Assembly (NCBI GenBank): GCA_019637645.1
Contig: JAHBVH010000011.1
Location: 1 to 64,000 of the forward strand
Length of the DNA: 64,000 nt
DNA from: Caldilineaceae bacterium
Lineage (GTDB): Bacteria; Chloroflexota; Anaerolineae; Caldilineales; Caldilineaceae
Reading direction: 5' to 3'
Below the pieces are notes generated by a model. It saw nothing but the letters and a program-made list of their open reading frames with translations, did no database searches and had not been told where the DNA came from. Shown piece by piece: positions 17,702 to 26,660 of this stretch (positions are counted from its first letter, which is position 1; each line of letters starts with the position of its first letter). The translations under genes and the position numbers were made by a program.

Positions 17702-19158
17702 GGGGTTGTCTCCACAGGCGCTTCTACTTGGACTGTGATACGGTCGATATGATTGTTGACAACAGCCACATATTCATGGATCAAGCCACCCCACCAGATA
17801 CTGCTGTCCAATGGTGGCGCTTCATCAAACAAAATACAACCACTGACCTCGCTGCGTCCGCCGACGGGCAGATACCACTGCTCTTTGCCATCCACCAGGC
17901 GCCGTTCCAGATCTTCGGGGCGGCCAATCGCCCAGCGATAGGGAAAGTCCATGCCCGCCAATTCGTAGTTCACCCCAAAGCGCCATACGCCCGTCTGCTG
18001 ATACCAAGAGCTATCCCCCTTGGGCGCATCAGCCGTAGTGGTTTCGGCGGCGTGACGGGCAGCTACGGTATTCCGGTTCTCGCTCAATTTATACTCTTGG
18101 CCCGGCCAGGGACCCGCGGTACGAATGGGCGTTACGCCATCATTAACCACATAGGCCCGGAAGCAGAGCTTATCCCCCACGGAAAGCGAAAGGGCACGCC
18201 CCACGTCGGCCATTGGTTCGCCCGCCCATTCACGCTGCCAAAAGATCTCGCCCCCATCAATATCGGCCCGTGGTTTGCCCCCTTCGGCAATGGTCAGCTC
18301 ACGGACCACGCGCACGGCGTTACCCGCTTTGTCGCGGGCTTCCCCAATGAGCTGATAGGTGCCATCAGGTGGCGGCTCGGCATTGTTATCGACATCCCCC
18401 TCATAACGATATTCATGATACCCGGCTTCATTCGGCTCAACTCGGCCAGGCAACGGCGCAATATAGCGTTTGACCGCCGGTTGCTCTGGGTCCACCAGAT
18501 AGACGACTTCGGATTCAACGTCTTTGGTCAGATAGTAGCTGATGCTTACCCAATCGTCGCGTAGGCCATCTTGATTTGGGCGAAAAAGCTCGGGCACAAC
18601 GGCAAAATTATGCAATTCGGGCAGTTCGGTGTCGCCATCTTGCAAGGTAATTGTGCCAGTGGCAGCTTCGGTGTTGCCCGCTTCATCAACCGCTGTAATA
18701 GTCCACTGATAGAGGCCATCGGGCAAGACCTGGCTCAAAATTTCTTGAGGGCCATAGTTGGTTTCTACAGTGCGCGTTTCATCTGTTGCGCCGCCCCACA
18801 ACACGCGATAAGTTCCGGCGGAGCGCCGTCGTTCCTGGCGAAAATAGAAATCTTCGCCGTCAGCATTGGTAAAGTAGATACTCACGGTCGCCGCCCGACG
18901 CAAACTATACGAAATCCGTGTCACATCCTGATGACCATCGGCGTTGGGTGTAATTAGCTCTGGCGTTACGGTCACATCGTGCAGCAACGCGCCCCAAGCC
19001 AAGTCCAGTTGACCACAAGCCGAAAAAAGCCCTAGTCCAACCAATAGACTTAAAAGATACAACCAAGGTCGGTAACCTACTTGGCGGTGAGAAGCAGCCA
19101 CAGCTGGACAAACCGCCTGGCACATAGAAACAGGGATCAGTAACTCAATCTTTTGCAT
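17698..19158 (-). CDS. Lipoprotein with FlgD-type Ig-like repeats
   Basis: A 486-residue exported protein. A hydrophobic segment at about residues 32-46 ends in the lipobox LFSAC, which predicts lipid attachment at that cysteine. Two FlgD-like Ig domains follow, each opening with the same signature (VTPELITPNADGHQD and VVPELFRPNQDGLRD) and closing with DGTYQL or DGLYQW then AxDxAGN. The C-terminal 200 residues, Trp-rich, are unrecognised. Such repeats are common in surface or sorting-linked proteins; an enzyme role is not visible. It sits between two membrane/glycan genes and is translationally coupled to the GT2 gene, so a role in presenting or assembling a surface glycan is inferred from context only. 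Confidence 0.75.
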   Translation of the reverse strand: MQKIELLIPVSMCQAVCPAVAASHRQVGYRPWLYLLSLLVGLGLFSACGQLDLAWGALLHDVTVTPELITPNADGHQDVTRISYSLRRAATVSIYFTNADGEDFYFRQERRRSAGTYRVLWGGATDETRTVETNYGPQEILSQVLPDGLYQWTITAVDEAGNTEAATGTITLQDGDTELPELHNFAVVPELFRPNQDGLRDDWVSISYYLTKDVESEVVYLVDPEQPAVKRYIAPLPGRVEPNEAGYHEYRYEGDVDNNAEPPPDGTYQLIGEARDKAGNAVRVVRELTIAEGGKPRADIDGGEIFWQREWAGEPMADVGRALSLSVGDKLCFRAYVVNDGVTPIRTAGPWPGQEYKLSENRNTVAARHAAETTTADAPKGDSSWYQQTGVWRFGVNYELAGMDFPYRWAIGRPEDLERRLVDGKEQWYLPVGGRSEVSGCILFDEAPPLDSSIWWGGLIHEYVAVVNNHIDRITVQVEAPVETTP

Positions 19159-19227
19159 AGGTCTAGTTTAGCAGAGCGTTATAGAAAAGCCAAAGTAAAG
19201 GGCGAATATATTGAGGGCGCAGGATGC

Positions 19228-22038
19228 TCATTCGGCGGTTACGGTCAGTACCCCAATTTCCACAAAATCAGCCCCCAGCGGTGTCAGCAGACGGGGAAAG
19301 CGCCCTTGGTCGCTCTGATAGAGGGCCAGAATCAGAGGATAACGCCCGGGCGTAGCTGGCGCGACCAAGGTCAAGGCTTGGGTTTCCACTTGGCTGGGGA
19401 ACCAACTGGCACTCCCACCCGGCAACGGCTGATCGACTTGGGCCACTGGGCGACCATCATCCCCCAATAGCTGGAGGGTCACCACATAATCGGCAGCTGG
19501 CGCTATAGCTGGATTGGCTTGCCAAACCAAGGGAAGGGCAAGGGGTTGATTAACCACGGCTGTCACCGGCAAGGCTTGCGAGAAGCCGACCAAACGTAGC
19601 TGTGACGTTGTTTGGTTGGCAGCTTGCACAAAGTCAATGGGCATGGGGGCGGCTACGTCCGGCACCGTAAAAGAACGTTCACTGGGCAAACTCGTAAACG
19701 AATACTGAATGAGAGCGGATGTATTCGCATCTGTTGTTAGGGCCAAACGATAGTCACCGGCGGGCAAGTCGGCGGGTGGGCGGAGCGCCACCACCTGGCG
19801 CACCCACTGCGCGGGCGGCCAATCAGACAAGGCAATGCCCCCCGCTGGTAACATGGGTAGCGCAGTGATGATCGATGCGTCAGTCGCCCTACGCCATTGC
19901 CAGACGAGAGGCGGCAGCGTCGTTAGATCAGCCGAGCGCTGCCAGTAGAGGGTCACGGCAACGGGTTGACCGGCTGCCGCCGCCAAAGCATCTGGCACAA
20001 AGGCTATCTGCAAAGCGCTCGTCACTTCGGCGACTTGGGCGGTATCGGGCAGGACGGCCAAGGGAGTGGCTTGGGTTAATGTGATCGGTAGGCGGAGAAA
20101 CTTACCCATGGCCGCACCCGTTATGTCGTACAAGTCTAGGCCAGCCGGATCACCCGCCGGATCATACACCCCTAGTTGCAGCTGGTAATGCCCCGGCAGC
20201 GCCCCGCCGCCAGCCCACACAGCCGCGGGGATACGCCCCATCACCTGCTCACCCGCGCTCCATCGCAGCGCTGGGTAGGCATAGGCGGCGGGCCGTTGAT
20301 CCGGTGGATCGGCATAGCGCAGGCCCGCGGCGGTTAGCGTCTGGAGGCTGATGTGCAGATCCGGCAAGGGCTGGGTAGCAGAGGCGGCGACTTGCCAAAA
20401 GAGCCATAGATCCGCATTGGGTGCGACGGTATAGCCCTGTAGGCGCAATTGGTTACCAAAGTTGGCCTCCACCACCGTCGCTAGCGGCGGTTCCGTGGGA
20501 ATCGCCGCGGCATCCAGTGCTACAAAATGGCGCAGGTGAAGTTGCCAAAAGGAGGCAGCAACAGGCACTTCGGTCGCGGCCAATTGCAATTGGCTTGGGA
20601 CAACCCCATTCGGGTCCACGACTTCGTCCTGCCAGTTGACCAACCAAACGCCGGCCTTTCCTTGGAGGGCAGCCTGCAACTCAGGGCCTGTATCGGCAAA
20701 GCCAAGGACAGCATTGACATCAAGAATTTCTAACTCGGGCAGGCGAATGGCTGACAGGTCGGGCGCGTAATAGGCCCAAATCGGCCAGGCGTGACCACTC
20801 ACCAGCACGACCGCTTCATCTGCGGCGCGGTGAACACGGAGATAGGCAGCGGCCTCTCGCCATTGCGCTTTGGTAAAGGCGGGGTCAGTAAACCAGTTCA
20901 GGTCGGCACGGATAAAGCCGCCCAGTAACAAGAGGATGCCGCCCAAACTGACTGCTCGGCTCAACCGATACCCGCTACGGTCAGGCGGCAGCCACAGGGT
21001 GCTGAGCCCAGCGCTCCACAAGAATAGCAGCCCTGGCAAGGTTAACAAGACATAGCGCCCATTAAATTTGGGAATCCAGGCCGCCAACCCCAGAATACCG
21101 ACAATGGGGATGACTAACCAGCAGAGTAGATAACCCAACGTCCGGCGGGCAGCGAGGTTGCGGCGGGCAGACCAGGCCAAGGCAACCAGTGCACAGAGCG
21201 TCAACAGGCCATAGAGCGGCAGATTAGTCAGCGCGGTTTGTTCGAGCACCGTCTCCCCGCCCGTAAAGCGCAGCGCAATATGGCGCAGTGCCTCCGCCAC
21301 CTTCAACGTTCCTTGCCAATAGCTGGCATCGCCGGTGAGCTGGTGTAAGAGGGGTGCCAGCCAAGCGAAGTAGGCCAAGAGGATCAGCAGATGGGTACCA
21401 AGATAGCCCAAGAGCAGATTGCGCCGGGCGGACGCGGAAGCGGGCCGTAAGAGCAGATGATCACCCAGAAAGGCAAGGCCAAGCGCCAGCAAAAGAAAAA
21501 AGGCAAAATAGTGGGTATAGACCGCCGCGGTTGCCACCACGCCATACGCAAGCCAACGCCACCAGGAACGCTGGTGCGCTTGAATCCCCAGCAAAAGATA
21601 GGCCGCGAACACGCCGAGTGTTGCCAGAACGGTATACATGCGGGCTTCCTGACTGTAGTAGAGCAAAAGCGGGTGCAGCGCGGCCAAAACAGCCACCCAC
21701 ACCGTGGTGCGGGGCACTGGCGTGAGGCGACGGGCGAGGGCAATCAAGAAGGGCAGCATCAATACGCCCCACCAAGCTGAAAGAAAGCGGAGACTCCATT
21801 CACTCCACCCAGCCAACCGTCCCCACCCCCCAATGAGATAGTAGTAAAGCGGCGGCTGAATATCGCGTGCGGTCCAGGCTGTCAATTCGGGCAGGCTGCG
21901 TTGGGCGAGCGTCGCTGTCACCCCTTCATCGTACCAGAGGCTTTGGGCATCTAGCCGATAGAGCCGCAGGCCCCAAGCCAGTAGAATACAGAAGAGCAGA
22001 AGCGCGCGGTGGGCGAAGAACGGGCGAAATCGAGCCAT
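19228..22038 (-). CDS. GT-C membrane glycosyltransferase (GT39/ArnT-like) with C-terminal beta domains
   Basis: A 936-residue integral membrane protein. The first 480 residues hold about ten hydrophobic helices with the GT-C hallmark SLWYDEGVTA in the first external loop (catalytic acidic residue near Asp/Glu 37-38) and QPPLYYYLIG shortly after, as in protein O-mannosyltransferases and ArnT. These use polyprenyl-phosphate sugars as donors outside the membrane. The remaining 450 residues are soluble, Pro/Gln-rich and repetitive (QLRLQGYT, QLQLGVYDPAG, TLYWQRSAD), which looks like several Ig-like or carbohydrate-binding folds outside the cell. That long tail is frequent in Chloroflexota members. 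It starts 8 bases after the upstream flippase-like gene, so they form one operon. Confidence 0.85.
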   Translation of the reverse strand: MARFRPFFAHRALLLFCILLAWGLRLYRLDAQSLWYDEGVTATLAQRSLPELTAWTARDIQPPLYYYLIGGWGRLAGWSEWSLRFLSAWWGVLMLPFLIALARRLTPVPRTTVWVAVLAALHPLLLYYSQEARMYTVLATLGVFAAYLLLGIQAHQRSWWRWLAYGVVATAAVYTHYFAFFLLLALGLAFLGDHLLLRPASASARRNLLLGYLGTHLLILLAYFAWLAPLLHQLTGDASYWQGTLKVAEALRHIALRFTGGETVLEQTALTNLPLYGLLTLCALVALAWSARRNLAARRTLGYLLCWLVIPIVGILGLAAWIPKFNGRYVLLTLPGLLFLWSAGLSTLWLPPDRSGYRLSRAVSLGGILLLLGGFIRADLNWFTDPAFTKAQWREAAAYLRVHRAADEAVVLVSGHAWPIWAYYAPDLSAIRLPELEILDVNAVLGFADTGPELQAALQGKAGVWLVNWQDEVVDPNGVVPSQLQLAATEVPVAASFWQLHLRHFVALDAAAIPTEPPLATVVEANFGNQLRLQGYTVAPNADLWLFWQVAASATQPLPDLHISLQTLTAAGLRYADPPDQRPAAYAYPALRWSAGEQVMGRIPAAVWAGGGALPGHYQLQLGVYDPAGDPAGLDLYDITGAAMGKFLRLPITLTQATPLAVLPDTAQVAEVTSALQIAFVPDALAAAAGQPVAVTLYWQRSADLTTLPPLVWQWRRATDASIITALPMLPAGGIALSDWPPAQWVRQVVALRPPADLPAGDYRLALTTDANTSALIQYSFTSLPSERSFTVPDVAAPMPIDFVQAANQTTSQLRLVGFSQALPVTAVVNQPLALPLVWQANPAIAPAADYVVTLQLLGDDGRPVAQVDQPLPGGSASWFPSQVETQALTLVAPATPGRYPLILALYQSDQGRFPRLLTPLGADFVEIGVLTVTAE

Positions 22039-22046
22039 GGGTTGGG

Positions 22047-23033
22047 TTAGTGGGAACGTTCTACGGTTGCTTCTGCGGGGGCCGACGGTAGCGGAAAGGT
22101 GTGGCGGCGTTCAATGACAAAGCTGATCAGGGCCATCAACACTTCGCCCACTACATTCCACAAACGCATTGCCAGTGCTGCCACAGTGATGAAGCCGCCA
22201 CCAACGATGGGGGCTAATAACAGATAGAAGGTGCCTTCGCGCACCCCCAAGCCACTGGGGGTAATGACACTCAGAAAGCCAATGGCATGGGCAATCGGGT
22301 ATGACGCGACTAGATGCAGAGAAAAGAGCCACAAGGGCAACTCGGTAAAATGGCCGAGCGCCAACGTCAGCGTCGCAAAGGTCGCGCCCCAAAGGAGCCA
22401 ATCAACGACGGCCAGGCTCAGCAGCAGCAATAAGGAAGCGCTGGTCAAACGGGCGGCAATGGTGGGCCGGCCAACCTTGGACAAGAGCCAATTACAGATG
22501 GCCAATAACCAGCCTGGTTTGGTCAAAAAGAAGAGCACTGGCAAAAGCCCACCCCCGATCACCCAAGGCGCGGCACTACCGACCAGGTTGGTAAAGATCC
22601 CCCAATTGCCTGTTATTTGAAAATAAACGGCGGCGATCGGGGCAACCGCAAGCAAGATAATCACCTGATAGAGGGCAATACTGGCCAATGTTGTCTCAGG
22701 CCGTACCTGTCGCTGTTGGCAATAGAGGGTGAGCGATAACGGCTGCCAGACATTGCCAGGGATATAGCGGACCAGTGCAGCAAGAAACCAGATCCGCAGA
22801 GCAGCCCCATAAGGGAGGTGGCTGCCCAGGAGGGCGATCAACAAATACCAAATATAAACTTCAAGCGCCCAGCTCGCCAACATGAACAGGGCCGAAAGCG
22901 TTAACCAAAGCGGATTGAGCCGCCACTCATAGGTGAGCAGGGTTGTCCATTGGCTGCGCAACAGCGCAACAATAAATAAAACAGCGAATAAGAGAATGAA
23001 TGGCTGCAAACGGTCGATCCAACGTCGCCACAT
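22047..23033 (-). CDS. Lysylphosphatidylglycerol synthase TM region / AglD-like (UPF0104) membrane protein
   Basis: A 328-residue protein with about eight hydrophobic helices. The family pattern is visible in RIWFLAALVRYIPGNVWQ and the late GxxSVITPSGLGVREGTFYLLL motif, which marks the UPF0104 / flippase-like domain shared by MprF and the archaeal N-glycosylation protein AglD. Members are linked to transfer or flipping of lipid-linked sugars. The start at 23033 is chosen over a frame start at 23081 because AAGGACG precedes it and the first helix follows at once. As the first gene of the minus-strand glycan operon it probably supplies or moves the lipid-linked intermediate used by the GT-C enzyme. 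Confidence 0.82.
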   Translation of the reverse strand: MWRRWIDRLQPFILLFAVLFIVALLRSQWTTLLTYEWRLNPLWLTLSALFMLASWALEVYIWYLLIALLGSHLPYGAALRIWFLAALVRYIPGNVWQPLSLTLYCQQRQVRPETTLASIALYQVIILLAVAPIAAVYFQITGNWGIFTNLVGSAAPWVIGGGLLPVLFFLTKPGWLLAICNWLLSKVGRPTIAARLTSASLLLLLSLAVVDWLLWGATFATLTLALGHFTELPLWLFSLHLVASYPIAHAIGFLSVITPSGLGVREGTFYLLLAPIVGGGFITVAALAMRLWNVVGEVLMALISFVIERRHTFPLPSAPAEATVERSH

Positions 23034-23154
23034 ATCTTCGTCCTTGCATCGGCTGGCTACGAAACCGCCTGAGTATACCACCGATCAGCCACGAATCGAA
23101 GATTGTGGCGCTGCCAAATGAGATTGCTAGCGGATACCCATCGCTGCCGCTAAA

Positions 23155-23200
23155 TAAAGCTAAGGTTCGGAGCGCTTTCACGCTCCGAACCTTAGCTTTA
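23155..23200. terminator. Perfect 20-bp hairpin between flippase and aquaporin genes
   Basis: Arms 23155-23174 and 23181-23200 pair without mismatch around a six-base loop (CTTTCA). It follows the aquaporin gene (minus strand) by about 80 bases. There is no clear T-run, so termination is plausible but a mobile palindrome is also possible. Confidence 0.6.
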
Positions 23201-23234
23201 GGGAAGAGTTATACGGTTGGTTGATAAGACCAGA

Positions 23235-23267
23235 GAGCGGACAGCTTGTGAAAACCGATCAGCGCTC
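23235..23267. repeat. Decayed dispersed-palindrome copy near aqpZ stop
   Basis: GAGCGGACAGCTTGTG pairs imperfectly with AAAACCGATCAGCGCTC. The layout (CAG core, AAAACC, CAG) matches the family with several substitutions. Confidence 0.45.
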
Positions 23268-23280
23268 GCGTATAGATTGA

Positions 23281-23967
23281 TTATTCTTCGCTCACAAAGC
23301 GGTAGATCATGGCCCCGACAACCGCACCGATGATAGGAGCGACCCAGAAGAGCCAAAGCTGCGATAATGCCCAACTGCCAGCATAGATGGCAACGCCAGT
23401 GCTACGCGCCGGGTTGACCGACGTGTTGGTAACCGGAATGCTAATCAGGTGAATCAAGGTCAAGGCCAACCCAATGGCAATGGGAGCAAAACCCTGTGGG
23501 GCACGCTTATCGGTTGCGCCCATAATGACAAAGAGGAAGATCAGGGTCATCACAATTTCAGTGACCAACGCGGCAAGCAAGGTATAACCACCCGGCGAAT
23601 GCTCACCATAGCCATTAGAAGCAAAGCCACCGCTCAACGAAAAACCGGCTTGGCCACTGGCGATCACATAGAGAACGCCGCCCGCCACAATGGCCCCAAG
23701 CACTTGGGCCACAATATAGGGCACGAGTTCTTTTGACGAGAAACGCCCACCAGCCCAAAGCCCAATCGAGACGGCGGGATTTAGATGGCAACCAGAGATA
23801 TGTCCAATGGCAAAGGCCATGGTAAGCACAGTCAAGCCAAATGCAAGCGAGACCCCTAACAGGCCAATCCCAACTTCGGGGAAAGCGGCGGCGAGGACGG
23901 CACTGCCACAGCCACCTAAGACTAACCAAAATGTTCCAATAAACTCTGCACTAATCCGCTTTAACAT
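23281..23967 (-). CDS. aqpZ: Aquaporin Z
   Basis: A 228-residue water channel of the inner membrane with six helices and two NPA half-helices (HLNPAVS at 63-65, SVNPARS at 185-187). The selectivity filter reads Phe43, His173, Thr182 and Arg188, the water-type arrangement of AqpZ rather than a glycerol facilitator. The start is set at 23967, where AAGGAGC precedes the ATG by a normal distance; a longer frame from 24042 adds 25 residues that do not fit the family. Upstream lies an AT-rich region with a TATAAT box and an inverted repeat (see the regulatory entry). Confidence 0.94.
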   Translation of the reverse strand: MLKRISAEFIGTFWLVLGGCGSAVLAAAFPEVGIGLLGVSLAFGLTVLTMAFAIGHISGCHLNPAVSIGLWAGGRFSSKELVPYIVAQVLGAIVAGGVLYVIASGQAGFSLSGGFASNGYGEHSPGGYTLLAALVTEIVMTLIFLFVIMGATDKRAPQGFAPIAIGLALTLIHLISIPVTNTSVNPARSTGVAIYAGSWALSQLWLFWVAPIIGAVVGAMIYRFVSEE

Positions 23968-24040
23968 GGTTTGCTCCTTGAAACCAAAAAGGATACGGGG
24001 GCGACTTGGATAAACAACACTTTTGTACCCAACTCGCGAC

Positions 24041-24094
24041 ATTATACAAGGAAATGTTTCCTCGTATTGGGGGTATATTCTATAAGATACCCCC
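24041..24094 (-). promoter_or_regulatory. Putative aqpZ promoter with inverted-repeat operator
   Basis: On the minus strand TATAAT lies at 24046-24041, about 75 bases before the aqpZ start. No good -35 sits 17 bases upstream; instead GGGGGTAT and ATACCCCC (24069-24076 and 24087-24094) form an 8-bp inverted repeat where a -35 would lie, as expected for activator-dependent or repressed control. A direct repeat CAACACTTTTGT flanks the region at 24015-24026 and 24161-24172. Confidence 0.45.
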
Positions 24095-24448
24095 TTAAAG
24101 TCGTCTACATATTTCCCACAGTTTTATATAGTACCATCGTACTACTATTATCAAAACAATCAACACTTTTGTCCCAAAACGTAGTTCAGGAAAAGGCAAT
24201 ATGCATCTGTATACCAGCAGAATAGGCGTATCAACGCGATGCTAAAATGATGAGAGAATATTTTGATAAAACGAGACACGGGGCCGGCTCTTTGCCAGCG
24301 CGAGAATGTGAACGGCGTTCATTAGGCCATCAAATGGCTGTCCTTTACGCACAAACAAAATTCACCCTCAAGTTAAAGATGAGCGATTGAACGAACAAGC
24401 AGTTATCAGGAGGACGATGCAGAGGAAAGCGGGATCAGGCCCATCGCG
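24095..24448. other. AT-rich spacer without a convincing gene
   Basis: The sequence is visibly richer in A and T than its neighbours (TTTTATATAG, ATTATC runs) up to about 24380 and holds a small hairpin AGTAC/GTACT at 24130-24143. The neighbouring genes both run on the minus strand. I see no gene or RNA that I can name. Confidence 0.5.
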
Positions 24449-25534
24449 CTAGCGCGGCCAGGTGCGGATGATCTCAAGCGGCAGGGCCTGGATGGTATGG
24501 CCTTGATAACCGGTCATGGTGGTTGCCATACATAAGGAGTTATAGATCGCCTCCTCGGTCGCTTCGATGACGGCCTGAAAGAGCGGCGAAATTTGATCAT
24601 TGCCCAGTTCACAAGGCTGATGGAATTGACCGGGGGCTAAACGATAGCGGCGCACTGGCAGCGCGGTGGAAAAAGCCAGCACATAGTCACCTGAGCCATT
24701 GCTCATCGATGCTCCTGTGCGCGCCAAACCGGCCAAGGCCCGCTGGGCCAAGCGCGTCAGATTGCGGTCACTCAGCGGTGCATCGGTGGCGACAATCATC
24801 ATGATCGAGCCATCGACTTGGGTTGGCGGCGTGACTGGCGCAACCTGTTCGCGCAAGTAGTATTGGTCTAAGGCTTGCCCAATGGGCAGCCCCGCCATCT
24901 GCAAGACCCCACCATAATTAGATTGGACGAGCACCCCCACGGTGTACCCACCCAAAGCAGCGGGCAAACGCCGCGAACTGGTGCCGATCCCACCCTTCCA
25001 ACCAAAGGCAATGGTCCCGGTACCCGCGCCGACACAACCTTCGGCCACGGGTCCCGGTTGGGCGCGCGTAATGGCCTCTTCAATCATCTGCGGCTGGAGC
25101 AGCCGACGGCGAATGTTGTTCAAATAGCTGTCATTGGTCTCGCCGACGACCATATTGACCGAAGCCACCGTTTCATTACCCGGCTGGGCGAGCGTCCAAT
25201 CCAAGATGGCGTCGGCGGCACGGGGCACAGCCAGCGTATTGGTCAGCACAAGCGGTGTCTCGATTTCGCCTAGCTCCTGGATCTGGGTCGCGCCCATGAG
25301 CTTGCCATAGCCATTCCCCACGACGACGCCAGCGGGGACCTTTTCCTGATAGAGATTGCCACCATGGGGCAAGATGGCCGTCGCGCCAGTGCGAATATCC
25401 TCGCCCTCGATCAAGGTGACATGGCCGACGCGTACGCCTTCGACATCGGTGATCGCATTCAGCGGCCCCGGTGATAAGATCCCCAGGTTGAGCCCCAGGG
25501 TACGGACACGACAGCGCACGGCCTCATTCTGCAT
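24449..25534 (-). CDS. P1 family (S58) peptidase, DmpA-like aminopeptidase/esterase
   Basis: A 361-residue N-terminal-nucleophile hydrolase of the DmpA/L-aminopeptidase D-esterase family. These are made as one chain and cut themselves before a serine that then becomes the nucleophile. The site is clear: ASMSNGSGDYVLAFST, with cleavage expected between Gly280 and Ser281. Other family marks are LNAITDVEGVRVGHVTL at the start and GCVGAGTGTIAFGWKGGIGT in the middle. The ATG at 25534 lies just after the stop of the upstream HD gene; a start at 25549 would overlap it by 11 bases. Natural substrates of the family include D-amino-acid amides and beta-peptides; here unknown. Confidence 0.9.
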   Translation of the reverse strand: MQNEAVRCRVRTLGLNLGILSPGPLNAITDVEGVRVGHVTLIEGEDIRTGATAILPHGGNLYQEKVPAGVVVGNGYGKLMGATQIQELGEIETPLVLTNTLAVPRAADAILDWTLAQPGNETVASVNMVVGETNDSYLNNIRRRLLQPQMIEEAITRAQPGPVAEGCVGAGTGTIAFGWKGGIGTSSRRLPAALGGYTVGVLVQSNYGGVLQMAGLPIGQALDQYYLREQVAPVTPPTQVDGSIMMIVATDAPLSDRNLTRLAQRALAGLARTGASMSNGSGDYVLAFSTALPVRRYRLAPGQFHQPCELGNDQISPLFQAVIEATEEAIYNSLCMATTMTGYQGHTIQALPLEIIRTWPR

Positions 25535-25538
25535 GGTC

Positions 25539-26552
25539 TTATCTGTCATGGCGTGGCCTTACCACGGATGGGTCAAAACCGACTACGCGTACCGGCCATG
25601 CCCCCTGCTTTTGGGTTACATAGGCTTGGCGATAGGCAGCGAAGGCAGGTTCCAGGATCGAGTAGGGCACCAATTCACCCTGTTCGAGTACATGGGGGTC
25701 CAAGGTGCGGATCTTGGTGGTTACCCAAAAGGTCGGCTTTTCTGCGTCACGCACAAATTGGGTCGCGGGCATGATGAAAGATAGATAGGAGCGCAAACTG
25801 GGATCTTGACTTTGCTGCAATTTCTGCCACAGTAGGGCATCTGTTCCCCAGATGTCGGCATCGGTAATCAATTGCTGCTGTAGCGCCCAGCGGAGGGCCT
25901 GTGCGGTTACTTCATATAAGCCAACTTCGCGGAAGTTTGACCAACTGGCCGCATCTGCGGCAATATACCCATAGGCTAACCGGCGGGCTGCCTCCCGATC
26001 CGTCACCGCAATGCGGCCACCAAAGACGGTCAACCGCGCCAAAATATAATCAATATCCACTTGCGCCAAAACACCCAGATCCAGCCCATCGCGCAGAAAA
26101 TAATCCAACCGATCCGCACAGAGGGTTGGGGCTGGTTGTTCGAGCAGGGCAAAGGAGCTTTCGTCCAGAAAATCTTGCCAGCGATAGCCATGGCGTGTGA
26201 GGAGAGCCGGAAGGTCGGACTGGCCCACAAACCAAGCTTTCATCTCATCATGATAGCTCTGTGAGTCGTGCCGGGCATAGACATAGTCGATCACATGGCT
26301 CATAGCCGTATGGCTGATATCATGCAGGAGCGCGGCAATCTGCTCGGGCAACGCAGCACCAAGGCGGCGGACTAAGAGCATCGCCCCCAGCGAGTGTTCC
26401 AAGCGTGTGGTCTGGCTGGTCAGGCCGACGAGGGCAGAGATGCCATGTTGTAATACGCCATCTAACCGGCGCACGGCGGTCGTATTCAAGAGATCAATCA
26501 GCACCGGTTCCTGTAGATCCACCGGGCCATAGATACGGTCATTTATTCTCAT
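25539..26552 (-). CDS. HD-domain phosphohydrolase
   Basis: A 337-residue HD superfamily protein. The metal site is spread over TRLEHSLGAMLLV (first His), LLHDISHTAMSHVID (HD pair near residue 77) and a later Asp in LCADRLDYFLRDG, the pattern of the YdhJ/dGTPase-like branch. Such enzymes hydrolyse nucleotides or phosphate esters in the cytosol; the substrate is not predictable. An ATG at 26552 is preceded by GATGAG; a TATAAT box (26564-26559) lies so close that the mRNA may have almost no leader. The peptidase gene follows directly, so the two are likely cotranscribed. Confidence 0.82.
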   Translation of the reverse strand: MRINDRIYGPVDLQEPVLIDLLNTTAVRRLDGVLQHGISALVGLTSQTTRLEHSLGAMLLVRRLGAALPEQIAALLHDISHTAMSHVIDYVYARHDSQSYHDEMKAWFVGQSDLPALLTRHGYRWQDFLDESSFALLEQPAPTLCADRLDYFLRDGLDLGVLAQVDIDYILARLTVFGGRIAVTDREAARRLAYGYIAADAASWSNFREVGLYEVTAQALRWALQQQLITDADIWGTDALLWQKLQQSQDPSLRSYLSFIMPATQFVRDAEKPTFWVTTKIRTLDPHVLEQGELVPYSILEPAFAAYRQAYVTQKQGAWPVRVVGFDPSVVRPRHDR

Positions 26553-26577
26553 CCCCCCATTATAGCATCACCATAAA

Positions 26578-26647
26578 ACAGGATCACAATAACAGGATTA
26601 CAACTACAGGATTACAACTACAGGATTACAACTACAGGATTACAACA
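26578..26647. repeat. Five tandem 14-nt repeats in the divergent promoter of HD gene and amidase
   Basis: The unit ACAGGATTACAACT occurs five times without gaps; the three central copies are identical and the first and last carry changes. The array ends 13 bases before the amidase ATG, next to its ribosome site (GAGGGAA). A pure array of this kind may vary in length between strains and would change the leader of the amidase mRNA. Confidence 0.92.
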
Positions 26648-26660
26648 ACGAGGGAACACA

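Noticed and set aside
24069..24094. CsoR-type copper operator at the GGGGGTAT/ATACCCCC repeat
   Set aside because: The polarity of the repeat is opposite to typical CsoR sites and no copper genes are nearby; kept only as a generic inverted repeat.
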